Notes under the pieces: generated by a model
What the model was told of the DNA's origin: nothing
The model's database searches: none
What the model saw: only the letters and a program-made list of their open reading frames with translations
Shown here: positions 46,441-56,619 of the stretch, one piece after another
Layout of the letters: every line of letters starts with the position of its first letter
Numbering within the stretch: the stretch's first letter is position 1
Assembly (NCBI RefSeq): GCF_000786215.1
Contig: NZ_JROG01000007.1
Coordinates: 248,001 to 312,000 of the forward strand
Origin: Sphingomonas sp. 35-24ZXX
Lineage (GTDB): Bacteria > Pseudomonadota > Alphaproteobacteria > Sphingomonadales > Sphingomonadaceae
Reading direction: 5' to 3'
DNA: 64,000 bases
Position numbers and translations under genes: made by a program

Positions 46441-48573
46441 TTACTGGCCCACGCCCATTTCGGTCAGCAGGCGCTGCGCGCCATCGACCTTGTCCATCGT
46501 CCACAGCATGAAGCGGCTGTCGACATGGATGGTGCGGTTGATGGCGGCGTCATACGACCAATCCGACACCACGCCATCGAGCGTGCCATCGAACGCCAAT
46601 CCGACGAATTCGCCGCGCGCGTTGAGCGTCGCCGATCCCGAATTCCCGTTGGTGATATCCACCGTCGACAGATAGTTCACCGGCAGCGTGCCCAGCTTGG
46701 CATCGGCATAGGTGCCGAAGTCGCGCGCCTTGAGCGTATCGATCGCGGCCTTGGGCGCATCGAACTCGCCGCGTCCGGTCTGCTTGGCGACAAGCCCTTC
46801 GGCGGTGGTGAACGGCGTCCAGATCAGGCCATCGCGCTGCTTGCCGGTGACCTTGCCATAGGTGAAGCGCAGCGAACCATTGGCATCGGGATAGAGCGTG
46901 CGCCCCTGCGACTTGGCGAAGGCAAGCTGGCCGGCCATCACCTGCGACCGCGCGGCCTGCACGCGCCCGGCGCGTTCCTTGGCCTTGTCCTCGTCGGCCT
47001 TGGCGCCGGGATAGGCGGCCACGGCAAGCTGGATGAACGGATCGCTCGAGGCCTCGAACTCGGATGCCGGCTTGTCCATCCAGCCGATACGCTGTGCGGT
47101 GACGCCCAGCTGCGTATCGGCATACATGCGGTCCATGCCGATCGAAGCGATCTTGGCCTCGAGCGGTGCGTTGCGCTTGTCGGCGGCGACCTTGGCATAT
47201 TCACCCAGAGCCTGCTCGAACAGCACCCGGTCGACGCTGGCATCGAAGCGGCGCTCGATCTGGGTCAGCCGCTCGCGGATGCCCAGGCGGTCACGATCCT
47301 GGAAGCCCGGCTCGCGCTGGGCGTCGGGCTTCTCGCGTTCCTTGGCCCAGCGATAGAGCAACTGCGCCGCCGTCAGCAGCTGCGCGCGGTTGACCGTGCC
47401 CAGCCGCATAGTGTCGACACGCGCCTGGTTCGATTCTGCGACCAGGGCATCGAGATCGGCCAGGGCCTTGCCATATTGCGCGGTGCGCGCCGCGTCCGCC
47501 GCCACCCAGGCGCGGAAGTCGGCATCGGCCTTGTCCTTGCGGCCCAGCAGATCAATGGCATCGGCGCCGGCGATCTCACCCAGCAGCTTCTTCTTGTAGT
47601 TGTCCGATCCCTTGAGGATCGAGGCGTATTTGATCTCCGCGTCCTTGTTGCCCTTCACCGCCTTTTCGATCGCGGCGGAATAATCCGCGCGCAGCTGCTG
47701 GTCGATCGCATAGACCTGCTCGAAATTGTGCCGCACCTCGGCCGCAGTCCAGTGGCGCTGGGTGACGCCGGGGAAGCCTGCGACCATGACGAAATCGCCC
47801 TCGGCCAGCGGCTTGTCGGCAATCTTCAGCCACGACTTGGGCTTGTAGGGCACGTTGTCCTTGGAATAGGGCGCCGACGCGCCATCGGGCGCAACATAGG
47901 CGCGGTAGAAGCCGAAATCGCCGGTGTGCCGCGGCCACTGCCAGTTGTCGGTCTCTCCGCCGAAATTGCCGATGCCGCCCGCAGGCGCATAGACCAGCCG
48001 CACATCCTTGATCTCCAGCTGCTGCTGCAGGAAATAGGTCTGCCCGCCGAAATAGGGGCGCACATCACAGCGGCGGTTGGCCTGCTTCTCGCAGGCAGCG
48101 ATCAGGCCCTTGCGGTTCGCTTCCAGCCGGTTGTAGCGCTCCAGCCCGGAGAGCTTGGACGTGACGCCCTTGTTCATCGCTGCCGTGACATCGCGCAGGT
48201 CCTCGATCACGAAGATGCGCGATCCGAGCGCGGCCTGCAGTTCATCGCCATAGGTCTTGGCGAGGAAGCCGTCGGTCAGATAGTCCTGCCCGGGCTTGGA
48301 ATTGTACTGGATCGATCCGTAGACGCAGTGATGGTTGGTCGCTACCAGCCCTTCGGGGCTGACGAACGAGGCCGAACAGCCGCCCAGCGAAACAATGGCA
48401 TTAAGCGGCGCAGCGTTGAGATTGCCCAGATCCGCAGGCGACAGCTCCAGGCCGGCCTCCTTCAGCTTCTCGCCCAGTGCGGGCGTCTGCCCGGGCAGCC
48501 ACATGCCCTCTTCGGCCAGAAGCGGGGTGGATATCAGCAAGATGGTGGAAGCAAGCAAAAGGGGTAAACGCAT
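46441..48573 (-). CDS. S46 family peptidase (dipeptidyl-peptidase 7/11-like), exported
   Basis: A 710-residue serine peptidase. Signal peptide MRLPLLLASTILLISTPLLA. The chymotrypsin-like triad blocks of S46: ATNHHCVYG (His), GGETDNWQWPRHTGDF (Asp) and ITNGNSGSATLN (Ser). S46 enzymes remove dipeptides from oligopeptides in the periplasm. ATG at 48573 is chosen because it starts the signal peptide; an upstream ATG at 48651 would hide it. Confidence 0.92.
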   Translation of the reverse strand: MRLPLLLASTILLISTPLLAEEGMWLPGQTPALGEKLKEAGLELSPADLGNLNAAPLNAIVSLGGCSASFVSPEGLVATNHHCVYGSIQYNSKPGQDYLTDGFLAKTYGDELQAALGSRIFVIEDLRDVTAAMNKGVTSKLSGLERYNRLEANRKGLIAACEKQANRRCDVRPYFGGQTYFLQQQLEIKDVRLVYAPAGGIGNFGGETDNWQWPRHTGDFGFYRAYVAPDGASAPYSKDNVPYKPKSWLKIADKPLAEGDFVMVAGFPGVTQRHWTAAEVRHNFEQVYAIDQQLRADYSAAIEKAVKGNKDAEIKYASILKGSDNYKKKLLGEIAGADAIDLLGRKDKADADFRAWVAADAARTAQYGKALADLDALVAESNQARVDTMRLGTVNRAQLLTAAQLLYRWAKEREKPDAQREPGFQDRDRLGIRERLTQIERRFDASVDRVLFEQALGEYAKVAADKRNAPLEAKIASIGMDRMYADTQLGVTAQRIGWMDKPASEFEASSDPFIQLAVAAYPGAKADEDKAKERAGRVQAARSQVMAGQLAFAKSQGRTLYPDANGSLRFTYGKVTGKQRDGLIWTPFTTAEGLVAKQTGRGEFDAPKAAIDTLKARDFGTYADAKLGTLPVNYLSTVDITNGNSGSATLNARGEFVGLAFDGTLDGVVSDWSYDAAINRTIHVDSRFMLWTMDKVDGAQRLLTEMGVGQ

Positions 48574-48895
48574 CGGGGGAACTCCGGAGCTGGCGCATGA
48601 AAATAGGATGGCCGTGCAGATAGACGGCGGCATCGGGTGGAGCAAGCGCACTCATGGCGGCAGGAGACCCAGGCAAGCCACACAGGCACTTGGCCCCAGG
48701 CGAGTCGGATCAGTGCCATTCCGTACCACGCAGCGGCCAGTCGAAGTTGTTTACCACATCCCCAAACGCGGAATTCACCAGTATCTCCAAACTGATGTCT
48801 AATAAAAATGGTTGCCGCTGCGGTAATGATCGAATTGAAACGCTCTGCCATCCTCGCCTCAGCTCCCGCAAACATCGATCAACCTCGTGATTTTT
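48574..48895. other. Non-coding stretch upstream of the S46 gene
   Basis: About 320 bases with short open frames on both strands (78-81 residues) that have no plausible ribosome-binding site, composition or similarity to known proteins. It should contain the S46 promoter on the minus strand. Nothing further is recognised. Confidence 0.4.
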
Positions 48896-49060
48896 AGGCG
48901 ATATATTCCAATCTTTGAATATACGAACGTCACCCACCGCTGGCATGCAAATCAATTTGCACTGTCAGTGACGCAATTCGTATTAACCGAACCGCGAATT
49001 TAACTTTTGATTGAGAAATTGGTTGTCAAATCGTCACAGGTTCTAGGGGGGACCAAACGG
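48896..49060 (+). promoter_or_regulatory. AT-rich leader of the chemosensory operon with three palindromes
   Basis: TATATTC-N8-GAATATA (48902-48923), TGCAAAT-CA-ATTTGCA (48946-48961) and CACTG-T-CAGTG (48960-48970) lie 90-160 bases before the first gene. The last two share two bases. They are candidate operator sites for the operon starting at 49061. Confidence 0.55.
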
Positions 49061-49372
49061 ATGGACACGACCTTAAAAGTTGGCTCCAGCGCCACTATCC
49101 AAAATTGCAATACTCTACGCGATGAGATTGTGGCGCGGCTGGATCAATATGGTTCGGTCAACATTGACATGTCAGAACTTTGCGATGCCGACCTGTGTTT
49201 TGCGCAGCTTGCTTATGCGACTGTGAATTACGCCTCGGCGTCGGGCAAGCCCGCAACCTTTCATCCCGCCTCCCATGAATATCTGTCGTCTGTGCTCGTC
49301 CGTGCCGGGCTTTCGCCATCGCTCCTTGCAGGCGCTCACGAGCCCTGTCTTGAAGAAGGACTTCTCCCGTGA
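49061..49372 (+). CDS. STAS-domain protein of the chemosensory operon
   Basis: A 103-residue STAS-like protein: MDTTLKVGSSATIQNCNTLR, SVNIDMSELCDADLCFAQLA. In the switch loop the usual phosphorylatable Ser is replaced (DADLCFAQL instead of DSSGL), so it is probably not regulated by phosphorylation. AGGGGGGA precedes the ATG. Its TGA overlaps the GTG of cheY. It is the first gene of the operon; its partner is unknown. Confidence 0.75.
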   Translation: MDTTLKVGSSATIQNCNTLRDEIVARLDQYGSVNIDMSELCDADLCFAQLAYATVNYASASGKPATFHPASHEYLSSVLVRAGLSPSLLAGAHEPCLEEGLLP

Positions 49373-49737
49373 CTGCCTCGATCCTCACCGTTGACGATTC
49401 ATCCAGCTTGCGCATCGCCATCCGCATTGCGCTGAGCGGTGCCGGCTATGCCGTTACTGAAGCCGAGGATGGTCTCGAAGGGCTCGAAAAGGCCCGCGCC
49501 GCCAAGTTCGACATGATCATCGCCGATCTCAACATGCCCCGGATGAACGGGCTGGAGATGATCCGCGAAATCCGCAAGCTGCCGATCCAGCTGGGCACGC
49601 CGATCATCTTCCTCACCACCGAGTCCGACGAGGGCATGAAGCAGGACGCCCGCCAGTCCGGCGCCACGGGATGGCTGGTCAAGCCGTTCGTCCCCGATCA
49701 GCTGCTGCGCGTGGCCGCCAAGGTGCTCAGCCGATGA
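49369..49737 (+). CDS. cheY: CheY-like single-domain response regulator
   Basis: A 122-residue receiver: acidic pair ILTVDDSSSLR, phospho-acceptor Asp53 in MIIADLNMPRMNG, Thr in IFLTTESDE and Lys in GWLVKPF. It accepts phosphate from CheA encoded next. The start is GTG at 49369 overlapping the STAS stop (GTGA), and its stop overlaps the cheA start (ATGA). Confidence 0.93.
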   Translation: MTASILTVDDSSSLRIAIRIALSGAGYAVTEAEDGLEGLEKARAAKFDMIIADLNMPRMNGLEMIREIRKLPIQLGTPIIFLTTESDEGMKQDARQSGATGWLVKPFVPDQLLRVAAKVLSR

Positions 49738-51791
49738 CTGGCCAGGACCCCATTGCCGCCTTTCGGGTCGAAGCTGGCGAACTGCTGGCAGGAATCGAAC
49801 AGGCGCTGCTCGACCTCACCCACGATCTGACCAGCCGCGACCTGGTCGATACCGTCTTTCGGGGCCTGCACACGCTCAAGGGATCGGGGGCGATGTTCGG
49901 CTTCGATGCGCTGGCCAGCTTCACGCACCATTGCGAAACCGCCTTCGACCGCGTGCGCAAGGGCCAGGTGCCGGCAACGCAGGAACTGGTAGCGGTTATC
50001 TTGTCGGCGATGGACCACATGCAGGCGCTGGTCGATGGCGACGGCAGCGGGCTGGCAGCCACCGGCGACGAGATTCTGGCGCGGCTGCATGCTGCACTGG
50101 GCCATGAAAGCCAGCCCGCATCCGCGCTGCCGCCGGCCGACGAGGACGCCTCCGCCGTGCCCGCCACCGACCAGGCATCGGGCTGGCGCGTGACCTTCTA
50201 TCTTCCTCCCGATGCGATGACCAACGGCACCAACCCGCTGGCGCTGCTCGACGAGATGCGCGGTCTGGGCGAAGCCGAGGTCACCGCGCTCACCGACCGC
50301 ATCCCGTCCCTGGCAGAGCTTGACGCCAGCCAGTGCCATATTGGCTGGCAGGTGGATCTGCGCGGCGATGTCACCCGCGAGGATATCGAGGACGTCTTCA
50401 TCTTCGTGATGGACGACATGGAGCTCGACATCGCGCCGCTGGCCGATGCTGAGGATGGCCCGGTGATCTCTCCGGTCGAGGTCGTGGCAGAACATGCGCT
50501 TGTGGCCGCGGCGCCGGTCGATGAACCCAGCGAGCCGTCGGCACCACAGGCCGGTGCGAACGCGCCTGCCGATGCCGCTCGCAGCCGCACCACCGGAACG
50601 CCGGCCGAAAGCGTCCGGGTTCCCGCCGAGCGGCTCGATGTGCTGATGGACCGGGTCGGCGAGCTTGTCATCGTGCAGAGCCGCCTCGCGCAGCTGGCCA
50701 ATGGCGGCGTGCGCGGGCCCGTGGGCGAACTGGCATTGCGATCGGTTTCGGAAGATATCGAGCGCCTCGCCAGCGAGCTGCGCGATACCATGATGGTGCT
50801 GCGCATGGTGCCGGTCGCCAGCCTGTTCGGCCGTTTCCGCCGCCTGGTGCACGATCTCGCACGCGAGACCGGCAAGGCGATCGAGCTTTCCACCCATGGC
50901 GAAACCACCGAGGTCGACAAGACCGTGATCGAGCGCCTCGCCGATCCGATGGTGCACCTGATCCGCAATGCCTGCGACCACGGGCTGGAGACGACCGAAG
51001 ACCGGATCGCCAGCGGCAAGCCCGCTGCCGGCCAGGTCACCCTGTCGGCGCATCAGGCTGCCGGCGAGGTGCTGATCACGATCCGCGACGATGGCCGCGG
51101 GATCGATCGCGATCGCGTGCGTGCCAAGGCCGAAGCCCAGGGGCTGATCGAACCCGGGCAGCAGCTGACCGACAGCGAGCTGCTGCAGATGATCTTCCAG
51201 CCCGGCTTCTCGACCGCAGCGCAGGTTACCAACCTGTCCGGCCGCGGCGTCGGCATGGACGTGGTCAAGCGCACCATCGAGAGTCTGCGCGGAACCATCG
51301 ACATCACCTCGCGGCCCGGTGAAGGATCGACGGTGACGCTGCGCATCCCGCTGACGCTGGCCATTATCGATGGGCTGCTCGTGCGGGTCGGTGAAGGCCG
51401 TTATGTCATTCCGCTGGGTGCGGTCGAGGAATGCATCGAGCTGAGCCTGGAAGACGACCTGCGCTCGCGCGGTCGCAGCTTTGTCACCCTGCGCGACCGG
51501 CTGGTGCCGTTCATCCGCATGCGCGACATGTTCGAGACCGGCACCCGCCCCGATCCGCACCAGAAGATCGTCGTGATCGCCACCGGCGGCGAGCGGGTCG
51601 GTCTGGTCGTCGATCAGATCATCGGCAGCCACCAGACGGTGATCAAGGCCATGTCGGCCCTGCACCGCGATGTCCCCGCCTTTGCCGGCGCGACGATCCT
51701 GGGGGACGGCAGCGTCGCCCTGATCCTCGATACCGTGCAACTCGTCACCGTCGGCCAGACCCAGGAGGAGCGGCTGCGTGCAGCCGGCTGA
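49734..51791 (+). CDS. cheA: Chemotaxis histidine kinase CheA
   Basis: A 685-residue kinase: HPt domain with His46 in RGLHTLKGSGAMFG; a P2/regulatory domain around 155-245 (GWRVTFYLPPDAMTNGTNPL); a Pro/Ala linker; dimerisation helices (VLMDRVGELVIVQSRLAQLA); ATPase with N box HLIRNACDHGLE and G boxes DDGRGIDRDRV and GRGVGMDVVKRTI; and a C-terminal CheW-like domain. It phosphorylates CheY and CheB under receptor control. Confidence 0.96.
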   Translation: MTGQDPIAAFRVEAGELLAGIEQALLDLTHDLTSRDLVDTVFRGLHTLKGSGAMFGFDALASFTHHCETAFDRVRKGQVPATQELVAVILSAMDHMQALVDGDGSGLAATGDEILARLHAALGHESQPASALPPADEDASAVPATDQASGWRVTFYLPPDAMTNGTNPLALLDEMRGLGEAEVTALTDRIPSLAELDASQCHIGWQVDLRGDVTREDIEDVFIFVMDDMELDIAPLADAEDGPVISPVEVVAEHALVAAAPVDEPSEPSAPQAGANAPADAARSRTTGTPAESVRVPAERLDVLMDRVGELVIVQSRLAQLANGGVRGPVGELALRSVSEDIERLASELRDTMMVLRMVPVASLFGRFRRLVHDLARETGKAIELSTHGETTEVDKTVIERLADPMVHLIRNACDHGLETTEDRIASGKPAAGQVTLSAHQAAGEVLITIRDDGRGIDRDRVRAKAEAQGLIEPGQQLTDSELLQMIFQPGFSTAAQVTNLSGRGVGMDVVKRTIESLRGTIDITSRPGEGSTVTLRIPLTLAIIDGLLVRVGEGRYVIPLGAVEECIELSLEDDLRSRGRSFVTLRDRLVPFIRMRDMFETGTRPDPHQKIVVIATGGERVGLVVDQIIGSHQTVIKAMSALHRDVPAFAGATILGDGSVALILDTVQLVTVGQTQEERLRAAG

Positions 51792-52296
51792 GCTTATGCA
51801 GGATATTCTCTCCAGACCCCCTTCGGCACGCTGGGACGATCATGGCCAGCTGGAAGTGCTGACCTTCGATCTTGGCGAAGAGACGCTGGCGGTGGAGGCC
51901 ATGCTGGTCCGCGAAATTCTGGACCTTTTGCCCGAAACCAAGGTGCCGGGCGCTCCGCCGCTGGTCAGCAGCGTGGTGAATTTTCGCGGCAAGATCATCC
52001 CCATCGCCGATCTGCGGCTGGCCTTCGACATGCCGCCCGCCCAGGTCACCGTCGACAGCCGGATCATCGTCATCGAGATCGAGATCGGCGGCGAGGCCAC
52101 CCAGATCGGCATGCGCACCGACAAGGTGCACGAAGTGACCACGCTGAATCGCAGCGATGCCGAAACGCCGCCCGCCGTCGGCATGCGCTGGCGCCGCGAC
52201 TTCATCCACGATCTCGTCCGGCAATCCGGCGGCATCATCGTGCTGCCCAACCTGGGCGCGATTTTCAGGACCGATACCGACGCCGCGTGCTCGTAG
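51778..52296 (+). CDS. cheW: CheW-type coupling protein 1
   Basis: A 172-residue CheW: LEVLTFDLGEETLAVEAMLV, LLPETKVPGAPPLVSSVVNF then RGKIIPIADLR. It links receptors to CheA. GTG at 51778 is supported by AGGAGGAG seven bases upstream and overlaps cheA by 14 bases; ATG at 51796 is an alternative. Confidence 0.92.
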   Translation: MQPAELMQDILSRPPSARWDDHGQLEVLTFDLGEETLAVEAMLVREILDLLPETKVPGAPPLVSSVVNFRGKIIPIADLRLAFDMPPAQVTVDSRIIVIEIEIGGEATQIGMRTDKVHEVTTLNRSDAETPPAVGMRWRRDFIHDLVRQSGGIIVLPNLGAIFRTDTDAACS

Positions 52297-52344
52297 CACA
52301 CGCCACGCACCCGGCGAGACCCATTCAATCAGGAGACCCGTTTC

Positions 52345-54129
52345 ATGTTGCGCCCGTCCTTTTCCGTGAAGTCGACCTCTCATGCAGATGCTGCGATCGA
52401 GGAGGTCCGTCGCCTGACACAGGCCGTCAGAAGCGGTGACACACACGTCCGCATCGATCTGTCGGGATCGACCGGCGCGGCCCGGGACATGCTGGCTGCC
52501 GTGGGCGAGCTGGTCGACAGCCTCACCGCGCCCGTTCAGGCGCTCAAGACCGGAATCGACCATGTCGTGGTCGAGCACGCGCGCGGCGACATCGACGTCA
52601 GCCTGCGCCCCGCCGACTACCCGGGCGATTTCGCGGTGATTGCACAGGCGATCAATGGCCTGGTCGACAGCCATATCAGCGTCAAGAAGCTGGCGATGAC
52701 CTGCGTCAAGGGCATTGCCGAGGGCGATTTCAAGGCACCGCTGGAGCAGCTGCCTGGCAAGAAGGCCTTCATCAACGACACCATCGAACTGTTGCGCGGC
52801 AACCTCAGCGGCCTCATCGCGGAGATGAACCTGATGTCGGCAGAGCACGACAAGGGCGACATCGACGTGTTTGTCCCGGCCGAAAAGTTCCAGGGAGACT
52901 TCGGGGTGATGGCCCATGCGGTCAACACCATGGTGATCAACCATATCGCCGCCAAGAAGAAGGCGCTGGCCTGTGTCCACCTGTTCGGTGAAGGCGATCT
53001 CGACGCGCCGATGGAGCAGTTGCCCGGCAAGAAGGCTTTCATCAACGACACCATCGAGCTGCTGCGCAAGAACCTGCGGCAGACGGCGAACCTGGCGGAA
53101 GCGATTGCCGACGGCGACCTGACGATCGAGCACACCGCCCTGTCGGACAAGGACAAGCTGGGCACCGCGCTGATCGCGATGATCGAGCGGCTGCGGACCG
53201 TGGTCGGGGATACGGTCGCTGCGGTCGGCAATGTCGCTGCGGGCAGCCAGGAACTGTCATCGAGCTCGGAACAGGTATCCCAGGGCGCGACCGAACAGGC
53301 CGCGGCGGCCGAAGAGGCATCCGCATCGATGGAAGAGATGGCGGCGAACGTCAAGCAGACCGCCGACAATGCCGCGCAGACCGAAAAGATTGCCCGTCAG
53401 TCCGCCAAGGATGCCGAAAACAGCGGTGTTGCCGTCAGCAAGGCGGTCGAGGCGATGCAGACCATCGTCGAGAAGATCAGCATCGTCCAGGAAATCGCCC
53501 GCCAGACCGACCTGCTGGCGCTCAACGCCGCGGTCGAAGCGGCGCGGGCCGGAGAACATGGCCGCGGCTTTGCGGTAGTGGCATCCGAAGTGCGCAAGCT
53601 GGCCGAACGCAGCCAGGGGGCTGCCGCAGAGATCAGCACCATGTCGTCGGAAACGGTCAAGGCCGCTGTCGAGGCGGGCGAGATGCTGAGCCGGCTGGTC
53701 CCCGATATCCGCCGCACCGCAGAGCTCGTCTCCGAAATCAGCGCCGCCTGCCGCGAACAAGACATCGGCACCGCGCAGATCAACCAGGCGATCCAGCAGC
53801 TTGACCAGGTGACCCAGCAGAATGCTGCTGCGTCCGAACAGATCAGTGCGACATCGGAAGAACTGGCCAGCCAGGCCGAAGAGCTTCAGCAGAGCATCGC
53901 CTACTTCCGCGTGGATCCCCATGCAGCCGGCGCTGGCGCCAGCCATGCCCGCCCGGCCGCCAAGGCTCTGCGGCGCCCCGTGCAAAAGGCCAAGGCTGCC
54001 AAGCCTGCAGCCCCCCGGGCCAAGCCAAACTCGGTCGCGCACCAGCAGGATCGGGTCAAGGGTTTCGCGCTCGACCTCGATCGCGGCGGTGCGGATCACG
54101 ATGACGCCGAATTCGGGCAGGCCGCCTGA
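52345..54129 (+). CDS. Soluble methyl-accepting chemotaxis receptor with poly-HAMP array
   Basis: A 594-residue receptor without any membrane segment or periplasmic domain. The N-terminal about 270 residues are repeated HAMP-like units; [15 protein letters not shown] occurs twice and [20 protein letters not shown] once. The signalling hairpin tip is [20 protein letters not shown] from residue 383. The C-terminus ends with a linker and the tail [13 protein letters not shown]...DDAEFGQAA. It senses an internal signal or a partner protein. AGGAGA precedes the ATG. The next gene is a close paralogue. Confidence 0.92.
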   Translation: MLRPSFSVKSTSHADAAIEEVRRLTQAVRSGDTHVRIDLSGSTGAARDMLAAVGELVDSLTAPVQALKTGIDHVVVEHARGDIDVSLRPADYPGDFAVIAQAINGLVDSHISVKKLAMTCVKGIAEGDFKAPLEQLPGKKAFINDTIELLRGNLSGLIAEMNLMSAEHDKGDIDVFVPAEKFQGDFGVMAHAVNTMVINHIAAKKKALACVHLFGEGDLDAPMEQLPGKKAFINDTIELLRKNLRQTANLAEAIADGDLTIEHTALSDKDKLGTALIAMIERLRTVVGDTVAAVGNVAAGSQELSSSSEQVSQGATEQAAAAEEASASMEEMAANVKQTADNAAQTEKIARQSAKDAENSGVAVSKAVEAMQTIVEKISIVQEIARQTDLLALNAAVEAARAGEHGRGFAVVASEVRKLAERSQGAAAEISTMSSETVKAAVEAGEMLSRLVPDIRRTAELVSEISAACREQDIGTAQINQAIQQLDQVTQQNAAASEQISATSEELASQAEELQQSIAYFRVDPHAAGAGASHARPAAKALRRPVQKAKAAKPAAPRAKPNSVAHQQDRVKGFALDLDRGGADHDDAEFGQAA

Positions 54130-54196
54130 TCAAGCGTCTCCCCGGATAACTCCACCAGAACTTTCAACACCTTAACCAGCCCAGGAGGCCTGTTTC

Positions 54197-56140
54197 ATGC
54201 TGCGCCCATCCATCACCTTGAAGCCCAGTTCGCACGCGGATGTCGCCATTGAGGACATTCGTCGCCTGACCCAGTCGATCGGCAACGGCGATACGCGGGC
54301 CCGTCTGGACCTTTCGCAGGCCACGGGACCTGCGCGCGAGACCCTGGCGGCGGTCAACGATCTGCTCGATACCATGAACGCGCCCGTGGCGGCGCTGAAG
54401 CGCGGGATCGAGACCGTGTCGGCCGAGCATGTTCGCGGCGATATCGATGTCTGCCTTCGCCCCGACGACTTCCGCGGCGATTTCAGCGAGGTTGCGCAGC
54501 TGATCAACGCGCTGGTGACCAGCCACATCAACGTCAAGAAGCAGGCGATGGCCTGTGTCAGGGGCATTGCCGAGGGCGACTTCCAGGCGCCGATGGAGCA
54601 GCTGCCTGGCAAGAAGGCGTTCATCAACGATACCATCGAGCTGCTGCGGGGCAACCTGCGCGGATTGATCGCCGAAATGAACCACATGTCGGCCGAGCAC
54701 GACAAGGGCGATATCGACGTGTTTGTTCCGGCCGACAAGTTCCATGGCGATTTCGCGACCATGGCGCATTCGGTCAACACGATGGTCGTCAATCACATCG
54801 CGGCCAAGAAGAAGGCAATGGCCTGCGTCCGGCAGTTTGGCGAAGGCAATTTCGACGCGCCGATGGAGCAGCTGCCCGGCAAGAAGGCGTTCATCAACGA
54901 CACGATCGAACTGCTGCGCGGCAACTTCAAGGCGATCATCGGCGAAATTCATCGCCTGATCGATGCGTCCACGGCAGGACAGCTGCAGGAACGCGGCAAC
55001 GCCGGCGACTTCCCCGGCGATTTCGGTCAGGTCGTGCATGGCATCAACGGAATGCTCGATGCGATTTTGCTGCCCATCGCGGAAGGCAACCGGGTGCTCG
55101 ACCAGGTGAGCACGGGTTCGCTGATCGAGCGGGTCGAGATCGAATGCGAAGGCGATCACCGCCGGATGAAGGATTCGATCAACAATCTCGTCGACAGCCT
55201 GACGCGCTTTGCGATCAACATTGGCGGCGCGGCCGATCAGGTCGGCGCAGGCAGCCAGGAACTCGCCGCCAGCTCCGAGCAGGTGTCGCAAGGCGCCACC
55301 GAACAGGCTGCAGCGGCCGAACAGGCGTCCGCATCGATGGAAGAGATGGCGGCCAACGTCAAACAGACCGCCGACAATGCCGCCCAGACCGAGAAGATCG
55401 CCCGCCAGTCCGCCAAGGACGCCGAACACAGCGGCGAAGCCGTGAACAAGGCGGTCAGCGCGATGCAGACCATCGCCGAAAAGATCGGAATCGTGCAGGA
55501 AATCGCCCGCCAGACCGACCTGCTTGCGCTCAACGCTGCGGTCGAGGCGGCGCGCGCCGGTGAGCATGGCCGCGGCTTTGCCGTGGTGGCATCCGAAGTG
55601 CGCAAGCTGGCCGAACGCAGCCAGGGGGCGGCCGCCGAGATCAGCACCATGTCATCGGAAACGGTGCGAGCCGCCACCGAGGCGGGCGAGATGCTGGGCC
55701 GCCTGGTGCCCGACATCCGCCGCACCGCCGAATTGGTCTCCGAGATCAGTGCCGCCTGCCGCGAGCAGGACATCGGCACCGCACAGATCAACGAAGCGCT
55801 GCAGCAGCTCGATCAGGTGACGCAGCAGAATGCCGCTGCATCCGAACAGATCAATTCGACGTCGGAAGAACTGGCCGGCCAGGCCGAAGAGCTGCAGCAG
55901 AGCATCGCCTTCTTTCAGATGGGCGAACGCACAGGCAAGCCCGCTGCCGAGCGGATGGCGCGCCCGGCGGTGAAGACCGCGCCGCGCCGCCCCGCTGGCA
56001 AGGCCAAGCCCGCCCCTGCAGCGGCACGCGGCAAGCCCAACTCGGTGGCGCATCAGCAGGAGCGCGCAAAGGGCTTCGCGCTGGATCTCGATCGCGGCGG
56101 TCTGGATCAGGATGACGCCGATTTCGGACAGGCCGCATGA
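54197..56140 (+). CDS. Second soluble poly-HAMP chemotaxis receptor (tandem paralogue)
   Basis: A 647-residue paralogue of the preceding receptor with one more HAMP-like unit ([20 protein letters not shown]). No membrane segment. Signalling tip [20 protein letters not shown] from residue 435, nearly identical to the first receptor. It shares the same C-terminal tail ([13 protein letters not shown]...DDADFGQAA). AGGAGG precedes the ATG. Its stop overlaps the next cheW (ATGA). Confidence 0.92.
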   Translation: MLRPSITLKPSSHADVAIEDIRRLTQSIGNGDTRARLDLSQATGPARETLAAVNDLLDTMNAPVAALKRGIETVSAEHVRGDIDVCLRPDDFRGDFSEVAQLINALVTSHINVKKQAMACVRGIAEGDFQAPMEQLPGKKAFINDTIELLRGNLRGLIAEMNHMSAEHDKGDIDVFVPADKFHGDFATMAHSVNTMVVNHIAAKKKAMACVRQFGEGNFDAPMEQLPGKKAFINDTIELLRGNFKAIIGEIHRLIDASTAGQLQERGNAGDFPGDFGQVVHGINGMLDAILLPIAEGNRVLDQVSTGSLIERVEIECEGDHRRMKDSINNLVDSLTRFAINIGGAADQVGAGSQELAASSEQVSQGATEQAAAAEQASASMEEMAANVKQTADNAAQTEKIARQSAKDAEHSGEAVNKAVSAMQTIAEKIGIVQEIARQTDLLALNAAVEAARAGEHGRGFAVVASEVRKLAERSQGAAAEISTMSSETVRAATEAGEMLGRLVPDIRRTAELVSEISAACREQDIGTAQINEALQQLDQVTQQNAAASEQINSTSEELAGQAEELQQSIAFFQMGERTGKPAAERMARPAVKTAPRRPAGKAKPAPAAARGKPNSVAHQQERAKGFALDLDRGGLDQDDADFGQAA

Positions 56141-56619
56141 GCGCCCCGTCCGAAATCCAGGTGGTCGAATTCGGCCTGGGCGACGAGGTATTCGCCGTGC
56201 CGGTCACGCTGGTCCGCGAGATCCTGGACCATGTCCAGCCGTTCCACGTCCCCAACGGCCCGGACTATTTCCTCGGCCTGACCGATGTGCGCGGCGAAGG
56301 CGTGCCGACGGTGGACCTGCGCGTCCGCCTAGGCCTGCCGCCGGCCACGCCCACGCTGGCAACCCGCATCCTGATCCTGGACATGCCGCTGCCAGACCGT
56401 GCGCTGGCGCTGGGCGTGGTCATTGACCGGGTTCTGGGTGTCACCACCATCGAACCCGCCCAGGTCGAAAAGGCCCCCGATATCGGGGTGCGGTGGAATT
56501 CGGATTATATTACCGGTGTGGTCCGCCGCGAATACGGCTTTGTCGTGATCATCGATGTCGCCAGCATATTCTCGGCCGCAGAAACCCCCGCCTTGTCCGC
56601 CAGTGCGAAGGCGGCATGA
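56137..56619 (+). CDS. cheW: CheW-type coupling protein 2
   Basis: A 160-residue Che[41 protein letters not shown] and [21 protein letters not shown] second coupling protein may let the two receptors be wired differently. The start overlaps the receptor stop (ATGA) and the end overlaps cheR (ATGA). Confidence 0.92.
   Translation: MSAPSEIQVVEFGLGDEVFAVPVTLVREILDHVQPFHVPNGPDYFLGLTDVRGEGVPTVDLRVRLGLPPATPTLATRILILDMPLPDRALALGVVIDRVLGVTTIEPAQVEKAPDIGVRWNSDYITGVVRREYGFVVIIDVASIFSAAETPALSASAKAA

Noticed and set aside
48654-48955. Short frames of 78 and 81 residues on both strands in the gap before the chemosensory operon
   Set aside because: No ribosome-binding site, no domain, and they overlap each other and the palindromic leader.
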